A stretch of DNA of 20,799 nt from CAYRFQ01 sp964423615 (GTDB lineage: Bacteria; Planctomycetota; Planctomycetia; Gemmatales; Gemmataceae), in assembly GCA_964423615.1 (NCBI GenBank), contig CAYRFQ010000119.1, positions 1 through 20,799 of the forward strand, given 5' to 3'. Shown one piece after another: positions 7,372 through 14,888 of this stretch. Position 1 is the stretch's first letter; each line of letters opens with the position of its first letter. The notes under the pieces are model-generated. The model saw only the letters and a program-made list of their open reading frames with translations, was not told where the DNA came from and made no database searches. Made by a program: the position numbers and the translations under genes.

Positions 7372-8055
7372 GGGAATATCTCCTTAGACAAATCCGTAAA
7401 GACTTCAACGTGACTATCATTCCGACGAGTAAGGTTGGAAAAGGTTTGAGGTCGTCATCCGAGCAAACGCGATCCGGTTTTCCTTCGGTGTGACCAACTG
7501 GGCGTTCTGGGGTCTGTCGAAATCTCTCCAGCCGTTGCGAACCAACCTCACAAGGGACTCATGGGGGCATGATACGTGAGAACTGCATCCCATTCCCACA
7601 CTTGGACGGTATACTAATTACCAAAAAGCTTGAATGCTTTACATTTTTTTGGATTAGTCGAGAGCCCCTGTCTCAAAATCACAGCTCTAATTAGGTCGCT
7701 CTGTTGGTCTCCCCAACAACAGGCGAACCCTTGTGGTAAGATACAAGATATGACTGAAGGAGGAAGAGCCTGGCGTCGTGTTGCGACGAGCACGCTAACT
7801 ATTTGACCTTGTAAGGATGTAGAGTCGATCAGAATTGTTGGAGAGGCTCCATTGAGGAAACCTCCTGTGATGACCTCGGTTGTAAAGCGATTCTCGTCAA
7901 GAACTTGCAAACTTGTTTATGGAAAAATTGCAGATCCAATCGATTTCCACGGCTTCTGCGAGTTTCCGAGTCATCGTAATCTTGTTAAAATGGACAAGAC
8001 CGGCAAGCAAAAGCCGGTTCTGTTCGTCTTGTTTTGCTACGTGAGGAGATGCTTA
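7372..8055. other. 684-base region without a supported gene
   Basis: The stretch separates the divergent I9-like gene and acyl-carrier-protein gene. No frame has both a good start and family resemblance. It holds several short perfect hairpins: TGTTGG/CCAACA (7702-7707 with 7713-7718), CGTCG/CGACG (7774-7778 with 7784-7788) and the one at 7999-8018. A TATACT at 7610-7615 could be a -10 element but lacks a convincing -35. Control regions of both flanking genes must be here; a small RNA is possible. Confidence 0.5.
7999..8018 (+). promoter_or_regulatory. Hairpin in the leader of the acyl-carrier-protein gene
   Basis: ACCGGC (7999-8004) and GCCGGT (8013-8018) form a 6-bp stem with an A-rich 8-base loop, followed by a T-rich run (TCTGTTCGTCTTGTTTTG). 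It lies ~37 bases before the ATG at 8056. The shape fits a weak intrinsic terminator or attenuator in the leader. Confidence 0.4.
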
Positions 8056-8322
8056 ATGTCCGATCGATCTGAACTCATCCAACAATTACAAGTCTTGTTG
8101 GAAGAAGAGACAGGGGAAGAATTTGCCGAAGTTCAGGAAGCGAACTCACTCCGCGAGGATTTAGGATTGGATTCGGTCGACTTGGTCAGTGCTGTCACTC
8201 AAATCGAGAGACAATATCGGATCAGCCTGACACGAGAAGACTTGGAAAAACTCGTGACCGTCAAGGACGTCGTGGATATGATGCAAGCCAAACTTGCGCC
8301 GGTCGGTCCTCCCACCGAATAA
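8056..8322 (+). CDS. Acyl carrier protein
   Basis: The 88-residue protein has GAGGAG seven bases before the ATG at 8056; the frame is open further up but has no better start. It has the acidic four-helix ACP pattern with the phosphopantetheine site LGLDSVDLV, where Ser40 would carry the 4'-phosphopantetheine arm, and a helix III/IV region 'YRISLTREDLEKLVTVKDVVDMM'. ACPs carry growing acyl chains as thioesters in the cytoplasm. It stands 57 bases before two ketosynthase-family genes, which suggests it is dedicated to that pair rather than being the housekeeping ACP. The C-terminal tail is Pro-rich (APVGPPTE). The final ~57-base spacer to the next gene contains a hairpin. Confidence 0.92.
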   Translation: MSDRSELIQQLQVLLEEETGEEFAEVQEANSLREDLGLDSVDLVSAVTQIERQYRISLTREDLEKLVTVKDVVDMMQAKLAPVGPPTE

Positions 8323-8330
8323 GCTGGAAC

Positions 8331-8361
8331 AGTCCCCCGCAAGGAAACGCGCCGAGGGACT
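8331..8361 (+). promoter_or_regulatory. Small hairpin between ACP and ketosynthase-like genes
   Basis: AGTCCC (8331-8336) and GGGACT (8356-8361) are a perfect 6-base inverted repeat with a 19-base loop, placed nine bases after the ACP stop codon and before the GAGGTG ribosome-binding site (8369-8374). It could stabilise or attenuate the transcript so that ACP is made in excess over the synthases. Confidence 0.35.
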
Positions 8362-8379
8362 CGTTGTTGAGGTGACCGA

Positions 8380-9159
8380 ATGCTCAATACACCCCCAAGG
8401 CTGGACTGGCATTGTGGACTTCGGACCTGGGGCAAAGCTGCCTACCCTGCCAATGAAATGAAGTCATTGCGACGCGAGTTGCAGTCGGCTCTTTCTGTTC
8501 CCGCCTCTTTGCTCAAACAAGCCAACGAACAAACGATCGTTGCCCTGGCGGCGGTTCATCAAGCCATTCAATCAAGCCAGAAATCTGCTCAAGATTTTGC
8601 CGAATGGGGAATCATCGCTTCTACTCGTTTTCTTGGCCGGCAAAAATTAGCAGAGACCCTTCCGACTTATGAGTCCGAAGGCGCTCTGGCTATCTCTCCG
8701 CACCTTGTGGCGCATCACCTTCCCCATTCCGTGTCGGCTTGCATCAGCGTGGCCTTGGGTTTGCGTGGGCTCAATTGGGGGTTTGGAGGTGGAACGAATC
8801 TTGAGGAAATCTTCCTGGCTCTGCCTGGAGTTCTCGCGAATGACCTACCCGGGATTTGGGTGGTAGTCAGTTCGTGGGAGCCCGAACAACTCCCAACACC
8901 GACCGACAAGGTCCCTGAAACTTTATTATGTCGCGCGGCTGCCCTCGGTTTGGTTCTTGATCCTCGGGGTGCGGCATGTGTCAGGGTTCAGGTGCCTGGA
9001 AATAGCCAAGTGACGAAGACTCAGGCCCCCTGTTTGACAGCCAAGACCATGTTCGATGCACTCACGGACTCGGCGAGTCCAGAGAACCTAACGCAAACCC
9101 AGTGGACTCTTGCCCAAGGCGGTTCACTCTCCATCCAACCGACTAAACACACATCATGA
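8380..9159 (+). CDS. Short ketosynthase-like / chain-length-factor-like protein without active-site Cys
   Basis: The 259-residue protein starts at ATG 8380 with GAGGTG five bases upstream. It resembles the N-terminal ketoacyl-synthase domain seen in short chain-length-factor-type proteins: 'WGIIASTRFLG', then 'LAISPHLVAHHLPHSVSACISVALGLRGLNWGFGGG', equivalent to the 'SPT.F..SVHNA..G..SIA.G..GPS' region, and a 'WVVVSSWEP' strand. It lacks a Cys in the nucleophile-elbow context and has no His pair, so catalysis is unlikely; length is about 60% of a full ketosynthase. By analogy with type II systems it may partner the full ketosynthase encoded next, and their ATGA overlap (9156-9159) implies coupled translation and stoichiometric production. 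The family call is by pattern only. Confidence 0.65.
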   Translation: MLNTPPRLDWHCGLRTWGKAAYPANEMKSLRRELQSALSVPASLLKQANEQTIVALAAVHQAIQSSQKSAQDFAEWGIIASTRFLGRQKLAETLPTYESEGALAISPHLVAHHLPHSVSACISVALGLRGLNWGFGGGTNLEEIFLALPGVLANDLPGIWVVVSSWEPEQLPTPTDKVPETLLCRAAALGLVLDPRGAACVRVQVPGNSQVTKTQAPCLTAKTMFDALTDSASPENLTQTQWTLAQGGSLSIQPTKHTS

Positions 9160-10373
9160 GACACGAAGCCGTCTGGATTACCGGAGTGGGGGCCGCCACA
9201 CCGCTCGGGCATTGTTACAAGACAAACTCGGCAGGATTACTCGCCGGTCGATCGGGTGTTCGGAGCATCGAACGCTTCGACATCTCACACCATCCGAGTC
9301 AAATTGCCGCGCAACTCGAACCTTTTCCCGCTACCCCTACTGAGACCTCCAAAGAGTTCGAGACCATGGGGATCTTCGAACAAATTAGTTTCTGGTGTTG
9401 CATACAAGCACTTCAAGATTCTGGCCTATGGGATGCCAGAACAGACACACGCATCGGGTTGGTCTTCGGGGTCGGCGCTGAGTGGCCCTTACGCTGGGAG
9501 TGCGATTGGTTCGCTGGTGGAAACGCGATTTCCGAAATCGCCACCGACAAAAACCTCTTGGTCGCCAATATCCAGAAAACACTTTCGCTCCGTGGACCTT
9601 TTACCACCGTCTCCGTCGCGTGTGCCAGCGGCAGCGCGGCGTTGATGCTCGGCAAACGCTGGGTCGAACTCGGCCTCGTGGATGTCTGCCTGGCCGGTGG
9701 TTGCGAGACGCCTGTCACACGGATTGCGATGGCCAGTTTTGGAAATCTTCGAGCGTTGTCCCGAAAAAACGATTCTCCCGAGACTGCGTCACGCCCATTC
9801 GATACCGATCGTGATGGTTTTGTGATGGGCGAAGGCGGAGCCATGTTTGTCCTCGAACGCGAAGACCTCGCGAGGTCTCGTTCGGCCAAGTCTTACGCCC
9901 AACTCGCCGGGTGTGGGGCGACGAGCGACGCAAGCCACATGGTCATCCCAAGCCCCGATCCGATCCCCGCATCGACGGCGATGCGCCGAGCACTGGCCGA
10001 GGCCGAAGTCAATCCCGACGACGTAAACTATGTCCACGCCCACGCTACCAGCACCCCGGTCGGGGACGTCGGGGAAACGCGAATCCTCAAAACCGTCTTT
10101 GGCGACCACACTCAAAACATGCCTGTGAGCGGCACGAAAAGCATGACCGGTCACTTGATTGCCGGAAGCGGCCCGATGGGCGTTCTCGCCTGTCTCACCG
10201 CACTCCAGCGCCAGGCCATTCCTCCAACAATCAACCTCGACAATCCCGATCCCGAATGCGATCTTTTTCACGTCCCCAACCAGGCCATCGACTTTCCGGT
10301 CAACGTTGTCGTTTGCAATGCCCTCGGTTTCGGCGGGAGTAATGTGTCCCTTGTGCTGAAAAAAGTTGGGTGA
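9156..10373 (+). CDS. FabF-type beta-ketoacyl-ACP synthase with intact triad
   Basis: The 405-residue protein starts at ATG 9156, overlapping the previous stop by ATGA. It is a complete KAS I/II-type enzyme that condenses an acyl-thioester with malonyl-ACP. Cys156 lies in 'VSVACASGSAAL', His296 in 'HAHATSTPVGD', Lys328 in 'GTKSMTGH' and His333 in the same motif; the spacings Cys-His 140 and His-His 37 equal those of E. coli FabF (163/303/340). 'ASRPFDTDRDGFVMGEGGAMFVLE' and 'NALGFGGSNVSLVLKK' are further hallmarks. His294 replaces the usual Asn of 'NAHGTST', a small oddity. Together with the ACP and the short partner it forms a minimal condensing set; no ketoreductase, dehydratase or malonyltransferase is nearby, so either the pathway borrows housekeeping enzymes or the product is a special acyl chain. 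Confidence 0.92.
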   Translation: MRHEAVWITGVGAATPLGHCYKTNSAGLLAGRSGVRSIERFDISHHPSQIAAQLEPFPATPTETSKEFETMGIFEQISFWCCIQALQDSGLWDARTDTRIGLVFGVGAEWPLRWECDWFAGGNAISEIATDKNLLVANIQKTLSLRGPFTTVSVACASGSAALMLGKRWVELGLVDVCLAGGCETPVTRIAMASFGNLRALSRKNDSPETASRPFDTDRDGFVMGEGGAMFVLEREDLARSRSAKSYAQLAGCGATSDASHMVIPSPDPIPASTAMRRALAEAEVNPDDVNYVHAHATSTPVGDVGETRILKTVFGDHTQNMPVSGTKSMTGHLIAGSGPMGVLACLTALQRQAIPPTINLDNPDPECDLFHVPNQAIDFPVNVVVCNALGFGGSNVSLVLKKVG

Positions 10374-10619
10374 GTTCTCCTCGGACTTTTCAGAACTTGG
10401 GAACTCTCCGGTAGCTGCCCGCTGAGAATAAGCAAGGAATGATCGCTTGTGTTTCGCAGCGTCGTGTGTTGCCCGCACAGACAGACGCTTCACCCTTACC
10501 GGGCAGAAAGTCACTTTTGCCCCTCCGCTCACCAAATAGTTACAGACTCCGCCTCCAATCCTGTTTACAATTTTCCCCCATACGAAATCTCTCCTTGTCA
10601 CCACGGAGGCATCTGCACC

Positions 10620-12065
10620 ATGCGTTCTCAACTTCTTGCGCCCTTGTTTCTCCTCCTGTTGATCGCGCCGACTTTCGCCCAAACCAAAAACACCCTCTCG
10701 AAACCCAACGTCTTGTTCATCGCCGTCGATGATCTCAACAACGATCTCGGATGCTACGGCCATTCGCTTGTGAAATCACCCAACATCGACAAACTTGCCA
10801 GCCTCGGAATGCTCTTCCAGAACGCCTACTGTCAGTATCCTGTCTGCAACCCGAGTCGATCGTCCTTCATGACTGGCATGTACCCCCCGCAAACCGGCGT
10901 CCTGTCCAACGGCGGGAACTTCCGCAAGCGACTCCCAAACGTCATGACGCTGGCCCAACTGTTCAAGCAACACGGCTATTTCGTGGCTCGCATCGGCAAA
11001 ATATTTCACTACGGCGTGCCACTCCAAATCGGCACCCCGGGCAAGGACGATCCACAGTCCTGGCACAAGACAATCAATCCCATAGGCGTTGACCGCACCA
11101 AACTCGAACTCGTCAAGACGATTCAAAAAGGTAAATACGGCGGGACGTTGAGTTGGCTCAACATCGAAAGCAAAGACACCGATCACACCGACGGAAAAGG
11201 GGCCTCCGCAGCGGTCAAGTTATTGACCGCCCATCATCCCAAGAAGACAGGTAAACCCTTCTTCCTGGCCGTGGGGTTCTATCGACCGCATACACCGTAT
11301 GTGGCACCGAGCAAATACTTCGACCTCTATCCGAGAGAGAAAATTGCTCCGCTTCTGGAAAAGAAAGGAGACCGCGACGACATCCCACCGGCCGCACTCG
11401 CCGACCGAGCTGGACAACGCGAACTCACACTGGCCCAGCGAAAAGAAATCATACAAGCCTACTACGCATCAATCACATTCATGGACGCTCAACTGGGGCG
11501 TATACTGGAAGCCCTTAACGAACTAGGGCTTGCCGAGAACACCATCATCGTCTTCGTGTCCGACCACGGATACCACCTCGGACACCACGGGCTCTGGCAA
11601 AAGGGTGACTTGTTCGAAGGATCGTGTCGCGTCCCACTGATCATCGCCGACCCCCGTCAAAAAAACAAAGGCCTATCGACCAAGGCCCTCGCCGAAATGG
11701 TGGACCTGTATCCGACACTCGCCGAGTTGTGCAAGTTGCCTCAGCCCAAACACCTCAAAGGGAGGAGCCTCGTCCCCGTCGTGAACGATCCCAAACACAA
11801 CGTCCGAGAGGCGGCTCTGACCGTGGCTTGGAGTCGTGGACGTCTTCCCAGAAAGAAAGGCAAACGTCAACGGGCTCTCGGGTATTCGATTCGTACCTCT
11901 CGCTATCGTTACACCGAATGGGCTGGCGGTAAGTTCGGAATCGAACTCTACGACTATAAGACCGACCCGATGGAGTACACCAACTTGGCCAAGAATGCCG
12001 AATTCGGGCAAGTCCTGGCACAGATGCAACGTTTAATGGCGGGGGCCAGAAAACGGGCCAAGTGA
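10620..12065 (+). CDS. Secreted sulfatase, iduronate-2-sulfatase type
   Basis: The 481-residue protein starts at ATG 10620, with GGAGG ten bases upstream and a signal peptide (RSQLLAPLFLLLLIAPTFA) at once; longer upstream starts would bury it. It has the full type I sulfatase signature: metal ligands in 'VLFIAVDDLNNDLGCYG' (Asp37, Asp38), the formylglycine site CNPSR (Cys76-Arg80), GKIFH (Lys127, His130), 'FYRPHTPY' (His224) and 'VSDHGYHLGHHGLWQKGD' (Asp315-His316). The DDLN..LG.YG and SDHGYHLG text is typical of the iduronate-2-sulfatase-like branch, abundant in planctomycetes for desulfating polysaccharides. Cys76 needs formylglycine modification by a maturase, which is not in the window. 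It would hydrolyse sulfate esters outside the cytoplasm; the actual sugar is unknown. It stands alone, 246 bases after the ketosynthase. Confidence 0.95.
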   Translation: MRSQLLAPLFLLLLIAPTFAQTKNTLSKPNVLFIAVDDLNNDLGCYGHSLVKSPNIDKLASLGMLFQNAYCQYPVCNPSRSSFMTGMYPPQTGVLSNGGNFRKRLPNVMTLAQLFKQHGYFVARIGKIFHYGVPLQIGTPGKDDPQSWHKTINPIGVDRTKLELVKTIQKGKYGGTLSWLNIESKDTDHTDGKGASAAVKLLTAHHPKKTGKPFFLAVGFYRPHTPYVAPSKYFDLYPREKIAPLLEKKGDRDDIPPAALADRAGQRELTLAQRKEIIQAYYASITFMDAQLGRILEALNELGLAENTIIVFVSDHGYHLGHHGLWQKGDLFEGSCRVPLIIADPRQKNKGLSTKALAEMVDLYPTLAELCKLPQPKHLKGRSLVPVVNDPKHNVREAALTVAWSRGRLPRKKGKRQRALGYSIRTSRYRYTEWAGGKFGIELYDYKTDPMEYTNLAKNAEFGQVLAQMQRLMAGARKRAK

Positions 12066-12191
12066 TCCTTCCAGTTTGCCCGGAGATGGACATCGCGAGA
12101 CGTCTTTGTGTTCGGAGTGTTACTGCTTCTGGAGTCCAAAGGTCCACTCTCGATGAGGGCCAAACCTAAGCGAAGCAAGAATGCACCGACT

Positions 12192-12253
12192 GAGGGGCAC
12201 GATAACTTCCGAAGCCACTCGGAACTCCAGGCACTGCAGCACCCGAGCCCCTC
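12192..12253. terminator. Inverted-repeat cluster between convergent genes, possible bidirectional terminator
   Basis: GAGGGGC (12192-12198) and GCCCCTC (12247-12253) are perfect inverses and enclose a second stem, TTCCGA (12207-12212) with TCGGAA (12219-12224) and a 6-base loop. The position between the sulfatase and the minus-strand DUF1559 gene suits termination in both directions, although no T-run follows. Confidence 0.4.
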
Positions 12254-12295
12254 TCCTCATTGCTTCACATTCAGGCTTCAGACCATCCCCCGAAC

Positions 12296-13525
12296 TCATC
12301 GAGAGATGTTCCCGCGTTTTCCGTCACCCGGAAGGATCAACGCCCTGAGATCTTCTTCCGGCACTTCCTTGCGAATGAATCTGTAAGAGCCGTCGGCGAA
12401 GACCGCGTGAAAACCTCCGTCCCTGCCATTCGCATACCCCAAATTCGGCAGTGGAGTCTCCTCTCGAATGATCAACGGTTCCGGCTTCGTCCAGATCACA
12501 GGTTCACTCGCTTCGACGAACATCAACGTGTTCGATGTCCCGTCGGGAAAACTCGTGAATTTCAATGTTTTTGGAATCTTCGGCCCATCGAACCGTCGGA
12601 AGTGGGTGTAGCCTTGCTTTTCCTTCTCGCCTCCGACTCGGTACATCTTCGGCATGGACTTGATCAGTTCTTTGTTAGTGGAATGATCCCAAGGCTTGGT
12701 TCGGTCAAATCGGTTGTAAAGCCCTTGTTGGTTGATGTAAGGCAAGATGTGAACACGCCAGCTGAGCTTGCCGTCGTTGACGGGAGGGAACTTCGTTGTG
12801 ACGTCGGTATAGCTGTGGATGCCGAGACCGATCTGCTTCATATTGTTGCCAATGAGAAACCGATTCATGCCCCGAGGAGCCGCTTTTGCGTTACCACCTC
12901 CACCGCCTTGGCCACCTCCGCCGGGTTTGTTGGGGATGTTGGGCTTATTGGGCATGTTGGAGTTCTTCGCCTGTTTTTTTTCGGGTTCACCACCAAGCGT
13001 GAACATCAACACGAAGACAAGGATTCCGACGAGAACGATGCCACCTCCACCGATCCCCAAAATGAGCGGCAGGTTCGAACCTTTCGATTTCTTTCTTCGT
13101 GAACCTTTTTTGCGTCGAGGTCGTTCGTCGTCTTCCTCATCGCGGTCACGTCGGCGTCGGTTTCTTGGCTCGTCTTCCTCATCACGGTCACGTCGGCGTC
13201 GGTTTCTTGGCTCGTCCTCTTCGTCGCCGGGCCTGCGTTTGCGTGATGGTTCTTCGTAGTCTTCGTCTGTGTCTCGTGGTCGTCGTCTACGTGGACGGTC
13301 GTCGTCGAGCGTGTCGTCGTCTCGTCTCCGTTTCGGACGCTCTGCGATGGCCTCGTCGCGAGTGGACCGGGCGGCCACTGGTTCCTTCGCCGTAACGTCT
13401 GCGGAGGACACCGCGGGCAAGGCGATAACCCCCTGACAACTTGGACAACGCACACGCTTGCCCGCTAAAGTGTCCGAAAGTTTGAACTTCTTCGCGCATT
13501 CGGGACATTCCGCAAGTATCGGCAT
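12296..13525 (-). CDS. DUF1559 protein with N-terminal zinc ribbon, charged repeat linker and one TM helix
   Basis: The 409-residue protein is on the minus strand; GGGAG precedes ATG 13525 by seven bases. Residues 1-37 form a zinc ribbon with two CxxC pairs (Cys7/Cys10, Cys27/Cys30) and 'GKRVRCPSCQGVIALP', as in MJ0042-like domains. Residues 60-150 are an Arg/Asp/Glu linker with a perfect 14-residue tandem repeat (DEEDEPRNRRRRDR, 101-128) and a Lys-rich end. One membrane helix lies at ~152-178, then a Gly/Asn-rich spacer. Residues ~217-405 are DUF1559: 'NNMKQIGLGIHSYTDVTTKFPP', 'LSWRVHILPYINQQGLYNRFD', 'DGTSNTLMFVEA', 'DGGFHAVFADGSYRFI'. DUF1559 proteins are a large planctomycete family, usually with a pilin-like start; here the zinc ribbon replaces that. 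Cytoplasmic zinc head and external DUF1559 domain are inferred. Confidence 0.9.
   Translation of the reverse strand: MPILAECPECAKKFKLSDTLAGKRVRCPSCQGVIALPAVSSADVTAKEPVAARSTRDEAIAERPKRRRDDDTLDDDRPRRRRPRDTDEDYEEPSRKRRPGDEEDEPRNRRRRDRDEEDEPRNRRRRDRDEEDDERPRRKKGSRRKKSKGSNLPLILGIGGGGIVLVGILVFVLMFTLGGEPEKKQAKNSNMPNKPNIPNKPGGGGQGGGGGNAKAAPRGMNRFLIGNNMKQIGLGIHSYTDVTTKFPPVNDGKLSWRVHILPYINQQGLYNRFDRTKPWDHSTNKELIKSMPKMYRVGGEKEKQGYTHFRRFDGPKIPKTLKFTSFPDGTSNTLMFVEASEPVIWTKPEPLIIREETPLPNLGYANGRDGGFHAVFADGSYRFIRKEVPEEDLRALILPGDGKRGNISR
13129..13212 (-). repeat. Two tandem 42-bp units inside the DUF1559 gene
   Basis: Bases 13129-13170 and 13171-13212 are the same 42-base unit with one difference (CGCGG versus CACGG). 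A diverged partial third unit follows at 13213. Each encodes DEEDEPRNRRRRDR. The near-identity at DNA level points to recent slippage or recombination in the linker. Confidence 0.9.
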
Positions 13526-13705
13526 AGTATGTCTCCCATTGATCGTGCACTGCCGTTTCTCGTCTTCATTCTACAAGACAACGATAACGAATCGAGGAAA
13601 CGAAAGACAGGAACGCCCCAACACCCATCGAACCACAAACTGCCGCTTGGTGTCTCTCTGCTGTCCGCCGAAACACCCAATAGATACCCCCCAGGTTAGG
13701 AAGAA

Positions 13706-13736
13706 TCGAGTTGAGGAGATTCTCTCCGACACTCGA
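13706..13736. promoter_or_regulatory. 31-base imperfect palindrome upstream of the NMNAT-like gene
   Basis: TCGAGT (13706-13711) pairs with ACTCGA (13731-13736), and GGAGA (13715-13719) with TCTCC (13723-13727), with a central TTC and two symmetric 3-base mismatched spacers. It ends 58 bases before the GTG start at 13795. It could be an operator for a dimeric repressor or an RNA hairpin in the leader. Confidence 0.5.
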
Positions 13737-13794
13737 AACGCCAGCAGTGTGTGAACCCACGCAATCACCACGCCGAGACGAAGGAGACATAGTC

Positions 13795-14493
13795 GTGACC
13801 ATACAAACCACATCGATTCGCGAAGCCATCCTGGTCCTCGGCGGCGCTTTCAGTCCTGTCCACCCCGGACACATCGACGTCATGAACTTGATCAAGGAAA
13901 CGATCGAAGCCGAACACCCCTACAAGATAATTGCCGGGTACTTGGCTGTGGCCCCGGAAGGCTACGTTTTGAGCAAACTCAAACATCAAGCCATCAAGGC
14001 CCAGCACCGGTTGGCCATGTGCAACCTGGCTTTGCAGGAACACGACTGGTTGGTTCCGTGCGAACGGACACACGGATCGGCCCGGGAATGTGCTCAACGG
14101 TATCGGAAACACGACGACGTCAAAATCCTCATCGCCTTGGGGGCTGACCGCGCGATGAGCTATCCGGAGTATGCCAAATGGAGGTGGGCTCCATTCGACG
14201 GGACCATCACTGTGTGCGTCGGAAGGAAGGGTGAAACCGAGCGAGTCCTCCAACAGTACCAACACGACCTGGAACAGAATCTCGTCGAAGACCCCAATTC
14301 GTTTCTATTCGTCACCCAAGAAGTCGGGAACGTGAGTTCTTCCCTGATCCGGGAACGACTCCAGATACTCCACAACGCCCCGACGCCCGAACAAAAACAA
14401 AAGCTCGCCGAACAGCTCGTCGAAGCTCGCTGTCTCAATCCACTCGTGGCCGAGTACATCTTGGAGCACGAAAGAAACCTCTATGTTGGTTGA
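13795..14493 (+). CDS. Nicotinamide-nucleotide adenylyltransferase-like protein (eukaryotic-type resemblance)
   Basis: The 232-residue protein starts at GTG 13795, chosen because AAGGAG lies eight bases upstream and the Rossmann strand AILVLGGAFSPVHPGH begins a few residues in. It is a HxGH nucleotidyltransferase: HPGH at 23-26 and the second ATP motif VSSSLIRER (180-188). The text between, 'YKIIAGYLAVAP', 'HRLAMCNLALQEHDWLVPCE', 'LGADRA', and the end 'LNPLVAEYILEHERNLYVG', follows animal and fungal NMNATs (GGYLSPV, HR..MC.LA...W, YI..H.LY) more than E. coli NadD. The reaction would be NMN (or NaMN) plus ATP to NAD (or NaAD). No other NAD gene adjoins; substrate preference is unknown. It is divergent from the DUF1559 gene across 269 bases. 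A nicotinate-specific enzyme or a different cytidylyl/adenylyltransferase remains possible. Confidence 0.8.
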   Translation: MTIQTTSIREAILVLGGAFSPVHPGHIDVMNLIKETIEAEHPYKIIAGYLAVAPEGYVLSKLKHQAIKAQHRLAMCNLALQEHDWLVPCERTHGSARECAQRYRKHDDVKILIALGADRAMSYPEYAKWRWAPFDGTITVCVGRKGETERVLQQYQHDLEQNLVEDPNSFLFVTQEVGNVSSSLIRERLQILHNAPTPEQKQKLAEQLVEARCLNPLVAEYILEHERNLYVG

Positions 14494-14888
14494 AACTTCC
14501 CGTACGGCGGGTTTCTCGTTCGCCTCGAACCCCTCCAGACGACGGCAAACAGCCTCCCAAAATCGCGTCCTGAAGAGCGTCATTTGGATACCCGCCCCTG
14601 CCGTGCAACTCGAGGTTCGAGCACTTTTTTCCTTTTTCTGATTTTTCTTTCCCGACTCGGCCAAAAAATTCGTTTTTCGGAACAGGGGGTTATGTACAAT
14701 AAAGTATTCTCTCTTTTTTCCATTCCGCCGATCCAGCAGGTTCTCAGTCGCAGACGAGAGCGTGTCGTATAATCCTCCATCGAGAACGGATTCTGCATCG
14801 GATTTCGCCAGGGCGGCCAAATACCCTAAGCACCAGAGGGATGGAGCTTTTCTGGATGCAGGTGTTTGTTCCATTCACGGAGCGAAAC
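14494..14888. other. Intergenic region upstream of the PAS-phosphatase gene
   Basis: The 395 bases contain no credible gene. CCCG/CGGG with loop TACGG, flanked by GAAA/TTTC (14492-14515), just after the NMNAT-like stop may be a weak terminator. The middle is A/T-rich (14620-14720). Confidence 0.5.
14768..14773 (+). promoter_or_regulatory. Consensus -10 hexamer before the PAS-phosphatase gene
   Basis: TATAAT at 14768-14773 is a perfect sigma70-type -10 about 115 bases before the chosen start. No good -35 sits at 16-18 bases; TTCTCA is 21 bases away. A second -10-like TACAAT lies at 14695-14700. Confidence 0.3.

Noticed and set aside
7614..7910. 98-codon minus-strand frame in the long gap, with a faint threonylcarbamoyl-AMP-synthase-like 'GG..G.SPTILID' phrase
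   Set aside because: An in-frame stop lies just upstream, the start is a TTG, and the resemblance covers too few residues to call even a pseudogene.
9789..10763. 324-codon minus-strand open frame across the ketosynthase and sulfatase starts
   Set aside because: It spans two real genes and their intergenic gap on the other strand, with no family resemblance.
12260..13102. 280-codon plus-strand frame opposite the DUF1559 gene
   Set aside because: The minus strand encodes a complete zinc ribbon, TM helix and DUF1559 domain, so the plus frame is a shadow.
13129..13212. Tandem 42-bp repeats considered as a CRISPR-like array
   Set aside because: The units are directly adjacent without spacers and encode a coding repeat in frame.
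14841..14888. ATG 14841 as start of the PAS-phosphatase
   Set aside because: The purine run touches the start codon with no spacing, while ATG 14889 has GGAG six bases upstream and the PAS domains begin well after it.
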